Assembly (NCBI GenBank): GCA_934476675.1
Contig: CAKSOE010000016.1
Coordinates: 1 to 59,318 of the forward strand
Length of the DNA: 59,318 nt
Origin: an uncultured Clostridia bacterium
Lineage (GTDB): Bacteria > Bacillota > Clostridia > UBA1381
Reading direction: 5' to 3'
Shown: positions 15,917-23,175 of the stretch, piece by piece
How positions within the stretch are numbered: position 1 is the stretch's first letter
How the letters are laid out: every line of letters begins with the position of its first letter
Translations under genes and position numbers: made by a program
Notes under the pieces: model-generated
Told to the model about the DNA's origin: nothing
The model's database searches: none
What the model saw: the letters and a program-made list of their open reading frames with translations, nothing else

Positions 15917-15981
15917 TGTATAAAATGGTGCCGCCGGACGGGGTCGAACCGTCACGGTATCACTACCACCGGATTTTGAGT
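15917..15981 (-). repeat. Right attachment repeat (attR) within the intact tRNA-Leu
   Basis: The second copy of the perfect 65-bp direct repeat. Here it is continuous with the 5' half of tRNA-Leu, so the gene is restored. Confidence 0.9.
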
Positions 15982-16012
15982 CCGGCGCGTCTGCCAATTC
16001 CACCACGGCGGC
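15926..16012 (-). tRNA. tRNA-Leu (anticodon CAA)
   Basis: An 87-nt class II tRNA with acceptor strand GCCGCCG, a D arm containing GGAATTGGCAGACGC, anticodon stem CCGGA/TCCGG around the loop CTCAAAA (anticodon CAA, reading UUG), a long variable arm, T loop GGTTCGACCC and an encoded CCA. It is transcribed leftwards into the integrated element. Confidence 0.95.
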
Positions 16013-16027
16013 GCATACATCTCTAAT

Positions 16028-16056
16028 ATAATACCATATTTTTCGTGTTATGTCAA
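16028..16056 (-). promoter_or_regulatory. Promoter of tRNA-Leu
   Basis: A consensus TTGACA (16051-16056), a 17-bp spacer and TATTAT (16028-16033) on the minus strand end 15 bp before the tRNA 5' end. Confidence 0.8.
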
Positions 16057-16125
16057 GTAAAATTTTAATTATTAATAAAATTATTTTATTTTTAGCTTCC
16101 AAACAGGTTATTTTTAATGTTTTAC

Positions 16126-16154
16126 TTGTATTTTTTGCAAATATATTGTATAAT
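16126..16154 (+). promoter_or_regulatory. Promoter of the glycosyltransferase operon
   Basis: TTGTAT (16126-16131), a 17-bp spacer and a perfect TATAAT (16149-16154) lie 48 bp upstream of the glycosyltransferase start. It is divergent from the tRNA-Leu promoter. Confidence 0.7.
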
Positions 16155-16202
16155 ATTTGTTAGACTGAATTTTTGATTATATTATTAATGAAAGGATAAT
16201 CC

Positions 16203-17111
16203 ATGAAAAAATTAGCGGTACTTATTCCCTGTTACAACGAAAGCGCAACAATAGCCAAGGTTGTAACGGATTATAAAAAAGAATTTCCCGAAGCGGATAT
16301 ATATGTTTATGACAACAACTCTACCGACGGTACAGATAAAATTGCAGCCGAAGCCGGCGCTATTGTTAAATACGAATATCGTCAAGGCAAAGGAAACGTG
16401 ATTCGCAGTATGTTTGCGGATATTGATGCCGACTGCTATCTTATGATAGACGGTGACGATACATACCCTGCCGAAAGCGGACGCGAAATGGTTGATCTTG
16501 TTTTTGAAAAGGGTGCGGATATGGTTGTCGGAGACCGTCTTTCTTCAACTTACTTTACAGAAAACAAGCGTCCGTTCCACAATTTCGGAAACAGAATTGT
16601 CAGAGGTCTTATAAATAAGCTTTTTAACAGTGATATTCACGATATAATGACCGGTTACAGAGCATTTAGCCGGAAGTTTGTAAAGAATTTTCCTATACTT
16701 TCAAAAGGGTTTGAAATTGAAACGGAAATGACAATTCACGCACTTGACAAGAATTTTTATATACGTGAAATTCCAGTCAAGTACCGTGACAGACCTGCCG
16801 GCAGCGAATCAAAGCTTAACACGGTAAGTGACGGACTGAAAGTTTTAAAAACAATTGTGCGGCTGTTCCGTGATTACAAGCCGCTGCTGTTCTTTTCGGC
16901 ATTCAGTTTGCTGTTTATAATTGTAGCCGCTGCAATGTTTATTCCAGTACTTGCAGAATATTTCGCAACCGGAGCGGTTCCGCGTTTTCCGACGCTCATT
17001 GTATCGGGAATACTCGGTCTTTCGGGCATACTTTTGTTTATGTGTGGATTGATTCTTGAAGTAATTGTAAACAAACACCGTCAGCTGTATGAGATTTTAC
17101 TGAAAAAATGA
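16203..17111 (+). CDS. Family 2 glycosyltransferase, membrane-anchored (polyprenyl-phosphate type)
   Basis: Protein of 302 residues. The GT-A catalytic domain (1-215) starts AVLIPCYNESATIAKVV and has the DNNSTDGT turn and the metal-binding DGDDTYP near residue 81, as in dolichol-phosphate-mannose synthase-like enzymes. Two C-terminal membrane helices (about 230-255 and 265-290) fit enzymes that transfer a sugar to undecaprenyl phosphate on the inner face of the membrane. AGGA precedes the ATG. It overlaps the GtrA gene by four bases, so the two and the following membrane protein form one unit that probably flips and uses the lipid-linked sugar for envelope decoration. Confidence 0.9.
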   Translation: MKKLAVLIPCYNESATIAKVVTDYKKEFPEADIYVYDNNSTDGTDKIAAEAGAIVKYEYRQGKGNVIRSMFADIDADCYLMIDGDDTYPAESGREMVDLVFEKGADMVVGDRLSSTYFTENKRPFHNFGNRIVRGLINKLFNSDIHDIMTGYRAFSRKFVKNFPILSKGFEIETEMTIHALDKNFYIREIPVKYRDRPAGSESKLNTVSDGLKVLKTIVRLFRDYKPLLFFSAFSLLFIIVAAAMFIPVLAEYFATGAVPRFPTLIVSGILGLSGILLFMCGLILEVIVNKHRQLYEILLKK

Positions 17112-17533
17112 TGAAGAAGATAATTGAATTGTTTTTTAAGTACAAAGCTCCGATACTTTATGTAATTTTCGGAGGAATAACTACTGTTATAAATATCGTC
17201 ACATATTGGCTGTGCTACGATATTATCGGTATGAATAATGATATAAGCAATATTCTCGCATGGATTTTCAGCGTGCTTGTCGCTTATATCACAAACAAAA
17301 TATGGGTATTTGAAAGCGTTACACACTGCTTTAAAGCTTTAATATACGAAATGGTTTCATTTGTGTCATGCCGAATTGCAACAGGCTTAATTGATTTGGC
17401 AATTATGCACATTGCGGTTGTTATGCTGCATCTTCCCGGCGTGCCGTTTAAGGTAATTGCAAATATAATTGTAATTATTTTAAACTATGTTGCAAGTAAG
17501 CTTTTTATATTCAGAAAGGACAGCAAAAAATGA
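17108..17533 (+). CDS. GtrA-family membrane protein
   Basis: Protein of 141 residues with four membrane helices and the family pattern ILYVIFGGITTVINIVTYW near the N-terminus, then VAYITNKIWVFES and a final NYVASKLFIFR. GtrA-like proteins are believed to flip undecaprenyl-phosphate-linked sugars. Its start overlaps the GT2 stop and its stop overlaps the next start (ATGA in both cases), indicating tight translational coupling. Confidence 0.9.
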   Translation: MMKKIIELFFKYKAPILYVIFGGITTVINIVTYWLCYDIIGMNNDISNILAWIFSVLVAYITNKIWVFESVTHCFKALIYEMVSFVSCRIATGLIDLAIMHIAVVMLHLPGVPFKVIANIIVIILNYVASKLFIFRKDSKK

Positions 17534-19197
17534 TTTTCCGAATTAAAGAAAACCTTAACGACCGCACAAACACTATATGCACAGCAGTCTTTTCCATGCT
17601 TTTTTCGATATGTTTTTTGCTTACCTTTAAGGTTAGTTTTTCGGGAAATATAACGGACAGGCTGAGCAAAAATTATATAAGGCCTCTGCATATATGGGAT
17701 GTACCGATATTTGTACTGACTGCCGCAATAGTGTTTTTTGCGGTTCAAATTATTATAATTCTGCTCGATTCAGCTGCAATAAAACGATTTTTTGCACGTG
17801 GAAACGAGCTTGACAAAACAAAAGTATTTAAGGCGTGCTTTTTTGCAAACTTTTTTACATGGATGCTGTTTTTTCTTACATTCTACCCCATCGTCGGAAT
17901 GAACGATTCGCTGTGGATAATCAAACAGCCCCTGCAAATGGCAGGACAGCACCCGATACTTTATAATTTGTTTTTAAGCGGCTGCTATAATATCGGAAAG
18001 TTTATTTTCGGCAGCGAAACCGCCGGACTGGCGGCATATTCAATTATACAAATGCTGATTATGAATTTGTGCGCATCGTTTTGCGTTGCATGGCTCAGCA
18101 CAAAAAAATGTCCAAAGCCGATAATATATATTGCCGGAGTTTATTTTGCGTTTATGCCGATTATAGCCGATTATTCAATCACCGCAATAAAAGATACGCT
18201 GTTTTCAACGCTTATCATGCTTTTTATACCCATACTGTACGAGCTTGTACAAAACAATGGCGCTCTGCTTAAAACAAAAAAAGGCATTCTTGCCTTTGCG
18301 TTTTTTTCGCTTACGATTTGCCTTATACGCAACAACGGTACATATGTTCTTGCCGGCGTAGGTATAATATTATTTTTTGTGATAAAAAATATGCGAAGAA
18401 CCATAGCTTTAATCGTATGTATAGTTATTGCCGCAAGTACCGTTCCCGACAGGATTGTAAAGCAGCTCGGAGTGGAAACACTGTTCCAGGAAGCTGTTGC
18501 CGTGCCGCTCCAGCAGATAGGTATGGTTGTGGCAAGCGATAAAATTACAGAGCCGGAGGATATTAAATTTGTAGAAAATCTTCTTCCTCTGCGCGAATTT
18601 CGCAGTAACTATTCGCCCATGTCTGTCGATACTGTTAAATGGGACGGTAATTTTAACACCGATTATCTTAATTCACACCCCGGTGAATTTCTTGCTTTTT
18701 GGTTTAAGCAGCTTTTAAAACACCCGCTGTTATACGTAGAGGCATATTTATTGGAAACGTACGGATTTTGGAGTATAGGCACTCAAAACGGTAATCAATA
18801 TGTGTTTTTTGACATTACAAGCACCGCAAGCAACATCCGTCTTAAAGCATATCTTGCCAAAGAGGGAATTAAAAATCTACCCGTATTTTCGGATGCAATA
18901 CAGCAGCCGCTTGTTTCGTTTTACCGTACTGCGTGCAAGTATATAGGCGCCGGCTCCTGCTTCTGGATATTTATGCTTATAGCCTTGCTGCTCATAGTGC
19001 GCCGGAAAACGAAGTATCTTGCGGTAATGTCGCCATGCGCTTTTGTATGGCTTACACTGATGATTTCCGCACCTGTGGCATTTGCTTTCAGATATGTGTT
19101 TATGTATGTTATGTGTATGCCTTTTGTATTAATGCTGCCGTTTATATGCGGCAAAAATTTTGAGAATGGAGAAGATAAAAATGAACGGAACTGTTGA
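17530..19197 (+). CDS. Polytopic membrane protein (DUF6020 / GT-C-like)
   Basis: Protein of 555 residues with around 12 hydrophobic segments. The first periplasmic-type loop contains YPIVGMNDSLWIIKQ and then AGQHPILYNL, an arrangement seen in DUF6020 proteins and in GT-C glycosyltransferases, where an acidic residue in this loop is catalytic. A long extracytoplasmic loop spans about residues 310-440. Coupled by a 4-bp overlap to GtrA and GT2, it is the likely acceptor-side transferase that takes the sugar from the lipid carrier. The GT-C role is inference from context and the acidic loop. Confidence 0.7.
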   Translation: MIFRIKENLNDRTNTICTAVFSMLFSICFLLTFKVSFSGNITDRLSKNYIRPLHIWDVPIFVLTAAIVFFAVQIIIILLDSAAIKRFFARGNELDKTKVFKACFFANFFTWMLFFLTFYPIVGMNDSLWIIKQPLQMAGQHPILYNLFLSGCYNIGKFIFGSETAGLAAYSIIQMLIMNLCASFCVAWLSTKKCPKPIIYIAGVYFAFMPIIADYSITAIKDTLFSTLIMLFIPILYELVQNNGALLKTKKGILAFAFFSLTICLIRNNGTYVLAGVGIILFFVIKNMRRTIALIVCIVIAASTVPDRIVKQLGVETLFQEAVAVPLQQIGMVVASDKITEPEDIKFVENLLPLREFRSNYSPMSVDTVKWDGNFNTDYLNSHPGEFLAFWFKQLLKHPLLYVEAYLLETYGFWSIGTQNGNQYVFFDITSTASNIRLKAYLAKEGIKNLPVFSDAIQQPLVSFYRTACKYIGAGSCFWIFMLIALLLIVRRKTKYLAVMSPCAFVWLTLMISAPVAFAFRYVFMYVMCMPFVLMLPFICGKNFENGEDKNERNC

Positions 19198-20677
19198 ATA
19201 CACAAGCCCGTCGCGGAATAACCGTATGTACAGGCTGATTAATCTTGAAAACGGAAAAATATATGCTATCGAAATAATGTCAATGACCGGAGATATGCTT
19301 TCAGATATGGCGTGGATTCCAGGAGATATAACCTCGGTACTGTTTGCGCTGACCGATGAAGAATATGCTTTAAAGGATAATGACACCGAAAAGCTTGACA
19401 CTCTTGCAGACGAGCTGTTTCATAATTTACCCAAGGACAGAATGCTTGACACACACATGATAGATTCAAAAACGGGAGAAAAGAAAAAATCTGATATAAA
19501 GCCTAAAACAGAAACAATGGACGATTTCAAATATCCCAAATACTCCGCTAAGCGTTCGGCAGAAACAGGCTTAAAAGCGATTGATGCAGCAGATAAGCTG
19601 TGGGTAATTTATAACCGTGCACTCGGCGATAACTACCCCACAATCGATGGAAACGGAGCTGCATGGGTATTTACATCGGCTGACGGCGCAAAAAGTATAA
19701 TCAAAAAAAATGAAGGAATTGACCTTTGCTCAAAAGAATATTCAAAGTCCGAATTTTTGAAATTTATAAAATCATGGTTTGCACTGGGACTTCTTCGCTT
19801 AAAGCTTAATCCCGGTACAGATGATGTATATGCGCAAATGACAATTATGGACATTCTGCCCGAAAAAGACAGGGTGGCAAATTGTTTCGGTGCGCCGCTG
19901 CATTTTTCTATGGTACGTTTTTGCCAAAACCACGCAAATTCACAAAACCAAAACGTTGCCGCTATGGCTAACGCCTCATGGAACGTAATCTGTCACCAGA
20001 TTCAGCAATCGCTGTTCCTTGTTCCGTTTATGTTTGACGGCGAAGACCCCTACCCTGCCGATGATGATTACATCATTCACGGCACAGATTACGCGGTGCA
20101 TTTGTTTAATCAGACAGTGATGTCGGTTGTTAATGGGATTCAGCCGCCGGCTCAGGGGCAGGTTTTAAACGGTATAATGAATTTCTACGGCGGAGAAAAA
20201 TATACTCTTGTAAACAGCTCCGCGCCCGAAAATGACGGCGAAAAGCTTATGCGCTTTCTTACACTTACGGGAAATAACGATAATAAAACGTTTATTCCGG
20301 CTTATACCGATTTTGTTCAGATTAAAAATTTCTACGGCGACAAAAAAGTCCGCATTGCTCTGTTGTCATATCATGAAATTGCATCAATGTCAACAAAAGG
20401 TATAGCTGATGGAAACGAAAATGTCGGAGGTATCGTTATAAACCCGGTCGGCGTTAATATTCAAATATCGCCCGAACAGATGACGGCAATTGACAAAGCG
20501 CTGCAATCCGAGGCAGATAAAAGAGAAGAAACACCACCTGTCGAAAAAGAAGAAATTGTTGAAGAAAATACGCAGGATAAAGCAGTGGAAGAAGCGCAAA
20601 ACGAAGAAGCTCCCGGAGAGGAAACGCTGAAAGATTCTTTTGGTACAAAATTCAAAAATTTCTTTAAACGCTCATAA
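19181..20677 (+). CDS. SseB-like domain protein of unknown function
   Basis: Protein of 498 residues, apparently soluble. The part from about residue 360 to 440 (FIPAYTDFVQIKNFYGDKKV ... GGIVINPVGVNIQISPEQM) matches the N-terminal SseB pattern in which a strand is followed by a conserved INP turn. The tail (440-498) is strongly acidic and ends in DSFGTKFKNFFKRS, a short amphipathic segment. The first 340 residues are unassigned. The ATG at 19181 follows GGAG and lies inside the end of the preceding gene (17-bp overlap), so it is cotranscribed with the envelope-sugar genes, although its role there is unknown. Confidence 0.65.
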   Translation: MNGTVEYTSPSRNNRMYRLINLENGKIYAIEIMSMTGDMLSDMAWIPGDITSVLFALTDEEYALKDNDTEKLDTLADELFHNLPKDRMLDTHMIDSKTGEKKKSDIKPKTETMDDFKYPKYSAKRSAETGLKAIDAADKLWVIYNRALGDNYPTIDGNGAAWVFTSADGAKSIIKKNEGIDLCSKEYSKSEFLKFIKSWFALGLLRLKLNPGTDDVYAQMTIMDILPEKDRVANCFGAPLHFSMVRFCQNHANSQNQNVAAMANASWNVICHQIQQSLFLVPFMFDGEDPYPADDDYIIHGTDYAVHLFNQTVMSVVNGIQPPAQGQVLNGIMNFYGGEKYTLVNSSAPENDGEKLMRFLTLTGNNDNKTFIPAYTDFVQIKNFYGDKKVRIALLSYHEIASMSTKGIADGNENVGGIVINPVGVNIQISPEQMTAIDKALQSEADKREETPPVEKEEIVEENTQDKAVEEAQNEEAPGEETLKDSFGTKFKNFFKRS

Positions 20678-20711
20678 ATTTGTTTTTATTTTATGAACAA
20701 AGTGTAAATTG

Positions 20712-20738
20712 TTAGCACTCGCGCTCGTTGAGTGCTAA
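20712..20738. promoter_or_regulatory. CIRCE operator (HrcA binding site)
   Basis: A perfect match to the consensus: TTAGCACTC (20712-20720), nine bases, GAGTGCTAA (20730-20738). HrcA binds CIRCE and represses chaperone genes until heat shock. It lies seven bases upstream of the -35 box of the htpG promoter. Confidence 0.95.
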
Positions 20739-20745
20739 TTTTTTA

Positions 20746-20774
20746 TTGACAAATCAAAATTTTGGTATTATTAT
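20746..20774 (+). promoter_or_regulatory. Sigma-A promoter of htpG
   Basis: Perfect TTGACA (20746-20751), a 17-bp spacer and TATTAT (20769-20774). A second, weaker candidate upstream (TTGTTT 20680-20685 with TGTAAA 20703-20708) would put CIRCE at its start point, the classical position. Confidence 0.75.
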
Positions 20775-20807
20775 AAGTATAAATAAGATTATAAGGAGTG
20801 TTTATAT

Positions 20808-22661
20808 ATGGCAAAAGGTAATATTTCCGTTGATTCGGAAAATTTATTTCCGATTATAAAAAAATGGCTTTATTCTGATAAGGATATATTTTTAAGAGAG
20901 CTTGTTTCAAACGGCTGCGACGCAGTGACAAAGCTTAAAAAGCTTGTAGGTATAGGCGAAGCTAAAATTGAGGAAGATCCTCATTTTAATGTTACCGTTT
21001 CGGTGTTTAAAAAAGCAAAAAAGCTTGTTATAAGCGATAACGGTATCGGTATGACAGCCGAAGAAATTGACAAATATATCAACCAGATTGCATTTTCCGG
21101 AGCAAGTGATTTCCTTGCAAAATACAAAGACGAAGATGATAAAAATTCACAGATTATCGGACATTTCGGTTTGGGTTTTTACAGCGCCTTTATGGTTGCC
21201 GACAGCGTAGAAATCGACTCTCTCTCCTACCGCGAGGGCGCAAAGAGCGCTAAATGGATATGCGATGGCACAATGGAATATGAAATGAGTGACGGCGAAA
21301 GAACCGAACGCGGTACAACGATAACTCTTAATATTGCAGAGGATTCTCTTGATTTTCTTGAAGAATATAAGATACGTGAAATTCTGCACAAATATTGTGC
21401 TTTTCTACCCACCGAAGTATACCTTGTCGATGCGGAGGCAGAGGAAAAAGAACCCGAAAAAGACGAAAACGGCAATGACAAGGAGAAAGAAGCTCCAAAG
21501 CCGATTAACACCACAACTCCGCTTTGGATGAAGAAGCCGTCAGAATGCAGTGATGAAGAATACAAAGAATTTTACAGAAATGTATTTATGGACTTCAATG
21601 AACCGCTGTTCTGGATACACCTGAATGTTGACTATCCGTTTAATCTGAAAGGTATACTGTACTTCCCGAAAATCAATCATGAATTTTCAGGCATGGAGGG
21701 ACAGATAAAGCTTTATAACAACCAGGTATTCGTTGCGGATAACGTTAAAGAGGTTATTCCCGAATTTCTCATGCTGTTAAAGGGCGTTATAGATTGCCCT
21801 GATTTGCCGCTTAACGTATCACGAAGCTTTTTACAGAACGACGGTTATGTAAAGAAAATTTCAAACCACATTACCAAAAAAGTTGCGGACAAGCTTTCGG
21901 GATTGTTTAAGAATGACAGAGAAAATTACGATAAATATTGGGATGATATTAATGTATTTATAAAATACGGCTGTCTCCGTGATGAAAAGTTCTATGAAAA
22001 AATAAAGGATATTATCATATACAAAAACCTTGACGGTAAATATATCACGCTTGACGAATACCTTGACGGTAAGGACAAAAAGGATGTATATTATGTAAGT
22101 GATGAGAAACAGCAGGCACAGTATATAAATATGTTTAAAGAACAGGGGCTTGACGCTGTAATTCTTCCGGCGGTTATGGATACGCACTTTATATCGTTTT
22201 TGGAGATGAAAAGTGATGTTAAATTCCACCGCATTGATTCGGCGCTTTCGGAAACCGCCGATGAAGAAAACGGAGATGAAGAAAAGAACAAGTCGCTTGC
22301 GGAGAAATTTAAGACAGAACTTAACGACGACAATTTAAAGATTGAAGTTAAAGCATTAAAGAACAATACAATTCCGGCGGTTATTCTGTTGGGAGAACAA
22401 TCCAGAAGAATGCAGGAAATGTACCGTTCGTACGGGCAGCAAATGGCAGGTATGGCAAATATGTTCCATGACGAATTCACGCTTGTGCTCAATTCAAACA
22501 ACGAGCTGATTCAAAAGCTCGATGAATTGAATGATGAGGACTCAACACTTTTGATTCACCATGTTTACGACCTTGCAAAAATCAGCCACAGTCCGCTCAC
22601 AGGCGAAGAAATGACTAAATTCATCGAACGTTCAAACAAACTGTTGGGAAAGCTGTTTTAA
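20808..22661 (+). CDS. htpG: Molecular chaperone HtpG (Hsp90)
   Basis: Bacterial Hsp90 of 617 residues. The N-terminal GHKL ATPase domain shows DIFLRELVSNGCDAVTKLKK (motif I), ISDNGIGMTAEE (motif II, near residue 75) and IGHFGLGFYSAFMV (lid and motif III, near 117). The middle domain contains LPLNVSRSFLQND, with the conserved arginine that contacts the nucleotide. An acidic linker (EAEEKEPEKDENG) near residue 215 interrupts the two domains. AAGGAG precedes the ATG. The upstream CIRCE indicates HrcA control, and a strong hairpin ends the gene, so it is probably monocistronic. Confidence 0.97.
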   Translation: MAKGNISVDSENLFPIIKKWLYSDKDIFLRELVSNGCDAVTKLKKLVGIGEAKIEEDPHFNVTVSVFKKAKKLVISDNGIGMTAEEIDKYINQIAFSGASDFLAKYKDEDDKNSQIIGHFGLGFYSAFMVADSVEIDSLSYREGAKSAKWICDGTMEYEMSDGERTERGTTITLNIAEDSLDFLEEYKIREILHKYCAFLPTEVYLVDAEAEEKEPEKDENGNDKEKEAPKPINTTTPLWMKKPSECSDEEYKEFYRNVFMDFNEPLFWIHLNVDYPFNLKGILYFPKINHEFSGMEGQIKLYNNQVFVADNVKEVIPEFLMLLKGVIDCPDLPLNVSRSFLQNDGYVKKISNHITKKVADKLSGLFKNDRENYDKYWDDINVFIKYGCLRDEKFYEKIKDIIIYKNLDGKYITLDEYLDGKDKKDVYYVSDEKQQAQYINMFKEQGLDAVILPAVMDTHFISFLEMKSDVKFHRIDSALSETADEENGDEEKNKSLAEKFKTELNDDNLKIEVKALKNNTIPAVILLGEQSRRMQEMYRSYGQQMAGMANMFHDEFTLVLNSNNELIQKLDELNDEDSTLLIHHVYDLAKISHSPLTGEEMTKFIERSNKLLGKLF

Positions 22662-22669
22662 AACAAAAC

Positions 22670-22704
22670 GGAACGGACTGTAAAAGTCCGTTCCCTAATT
22701 TTTT
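22670..22704 (+). terminator. Terminator of htpG
   Basis: A perfect 10-bp stem (GGAACGGACT 22670-22679 with AGTCCGTTCC 22685-22694), a GTAAA loop and a T6 run, eight bases after the stop codon. Confidence 0.92.
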
Positions 22705-22808
22705 ACCCTTTCAAGAATGCGAAATTTGAACCCGCTATATTACAATTTTTCTTTTATAATACATTTACGTATAAAAAATATATCGTAAAATGCGTTTCTT
22801 TTTGGTTA

Positions 22809-23150
22809 TTATCGTATATTCCTCGGCGCAGATGACGCAGCGGGGCTTTTAGACGGCATCGGCGAAAATTCCGGCGCCGGAGTCGGAGAAACGGTCGGTC
22901 TTGCTTCGAGTTCGTTTATTTTAGCACGAAGATTTTCCGCTTCATTTTCCAGTTCGTTTATTTGTCTTTTAAGCTCTGCATTTTCCTTTACCGCATCTGC
23001 AACAGCCTGCCTTTCGCTGCTGTTGCTGCCCAATGTCATGCCGATTGCCGCTATAACGGACAAGAGCAGCACAACAACTATACATATTGCCGCAATAATT
23101 TTTTTAGGCTTTTTGCTTTTTGCATATCCCGCAAATCGGTTATTTTCCAT
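22809..23150 (-). CDS. Small single-pass membrane protein with coiled coil and proline-rich tail
   Basis: Protein of 113 residues: a basic N-terminus (SKKPKK), one membrane helix (about 18-38, AAICIVVVLLLSVIAAIG), a leucine/heptad coiled coil (about 52-85, LKRQINELENEAENLRAKIN), and a Pro/Ser-rich tail (VSPTPAPEFSPMPSKSP). The topology recalls FtsL/DivIC-type proteins, but the Pro-rich tail and the position next to addA do not support that name. AAAGGAGG precedes the ATG. It starts 25 bp after the addA stop and may be cotranscribed. Function unknown. Confidence 0.75.
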   Translation of the reverse strand: MENNRFAGYAKSKKPKKIIAAICIVVVLLLSVIAAIGMTLGSNSSERQAVADAVKENAELKRQINELENEAENLRAKINELEARPTVSPTPAPEFSPMPSKSPAASSAPRNIR

Positions 23151-23175
23151 TACATAATCCTCCTTTGGCGATGTC

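Larger units (their letters stand above)
12847..15981. mobile_element. Miniature integrative element in tRNA-Leu (about 3.07 kb unit)
   Basis: A perfect 65-bp direct repeat (12847-12911 and 15917-15981) contains the 3' part of tRNA-Leu and bounds a 3,070-bp unit. This is the expected product of site-specific insertion by a tyrosine recombinase into a tRNA 3' end, which restores the intact tRNA at one side. The unit encodes a tyrosine recombinase (13515-14423), a 51-codon protein, and an XRE-type repressor on the opposite strand (15040-15330). About half of it is non-coding and rich in inverted repeats. No replication, packaging or conjugation protein is visible, so it would need a helper or be a minimal self-integrating unit. 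Three blocks differ sharply in composition from the host (GC-rich, T-poor). Confidence 0.85.

Noticed and set aside
15635..15979. 114-codon plus-strand frame ending in tRNA-Leu
   Set aside because: It crosses block C and the antisense of the tRNA; the terminal SNRHGITT stretch is the tRNA complement.
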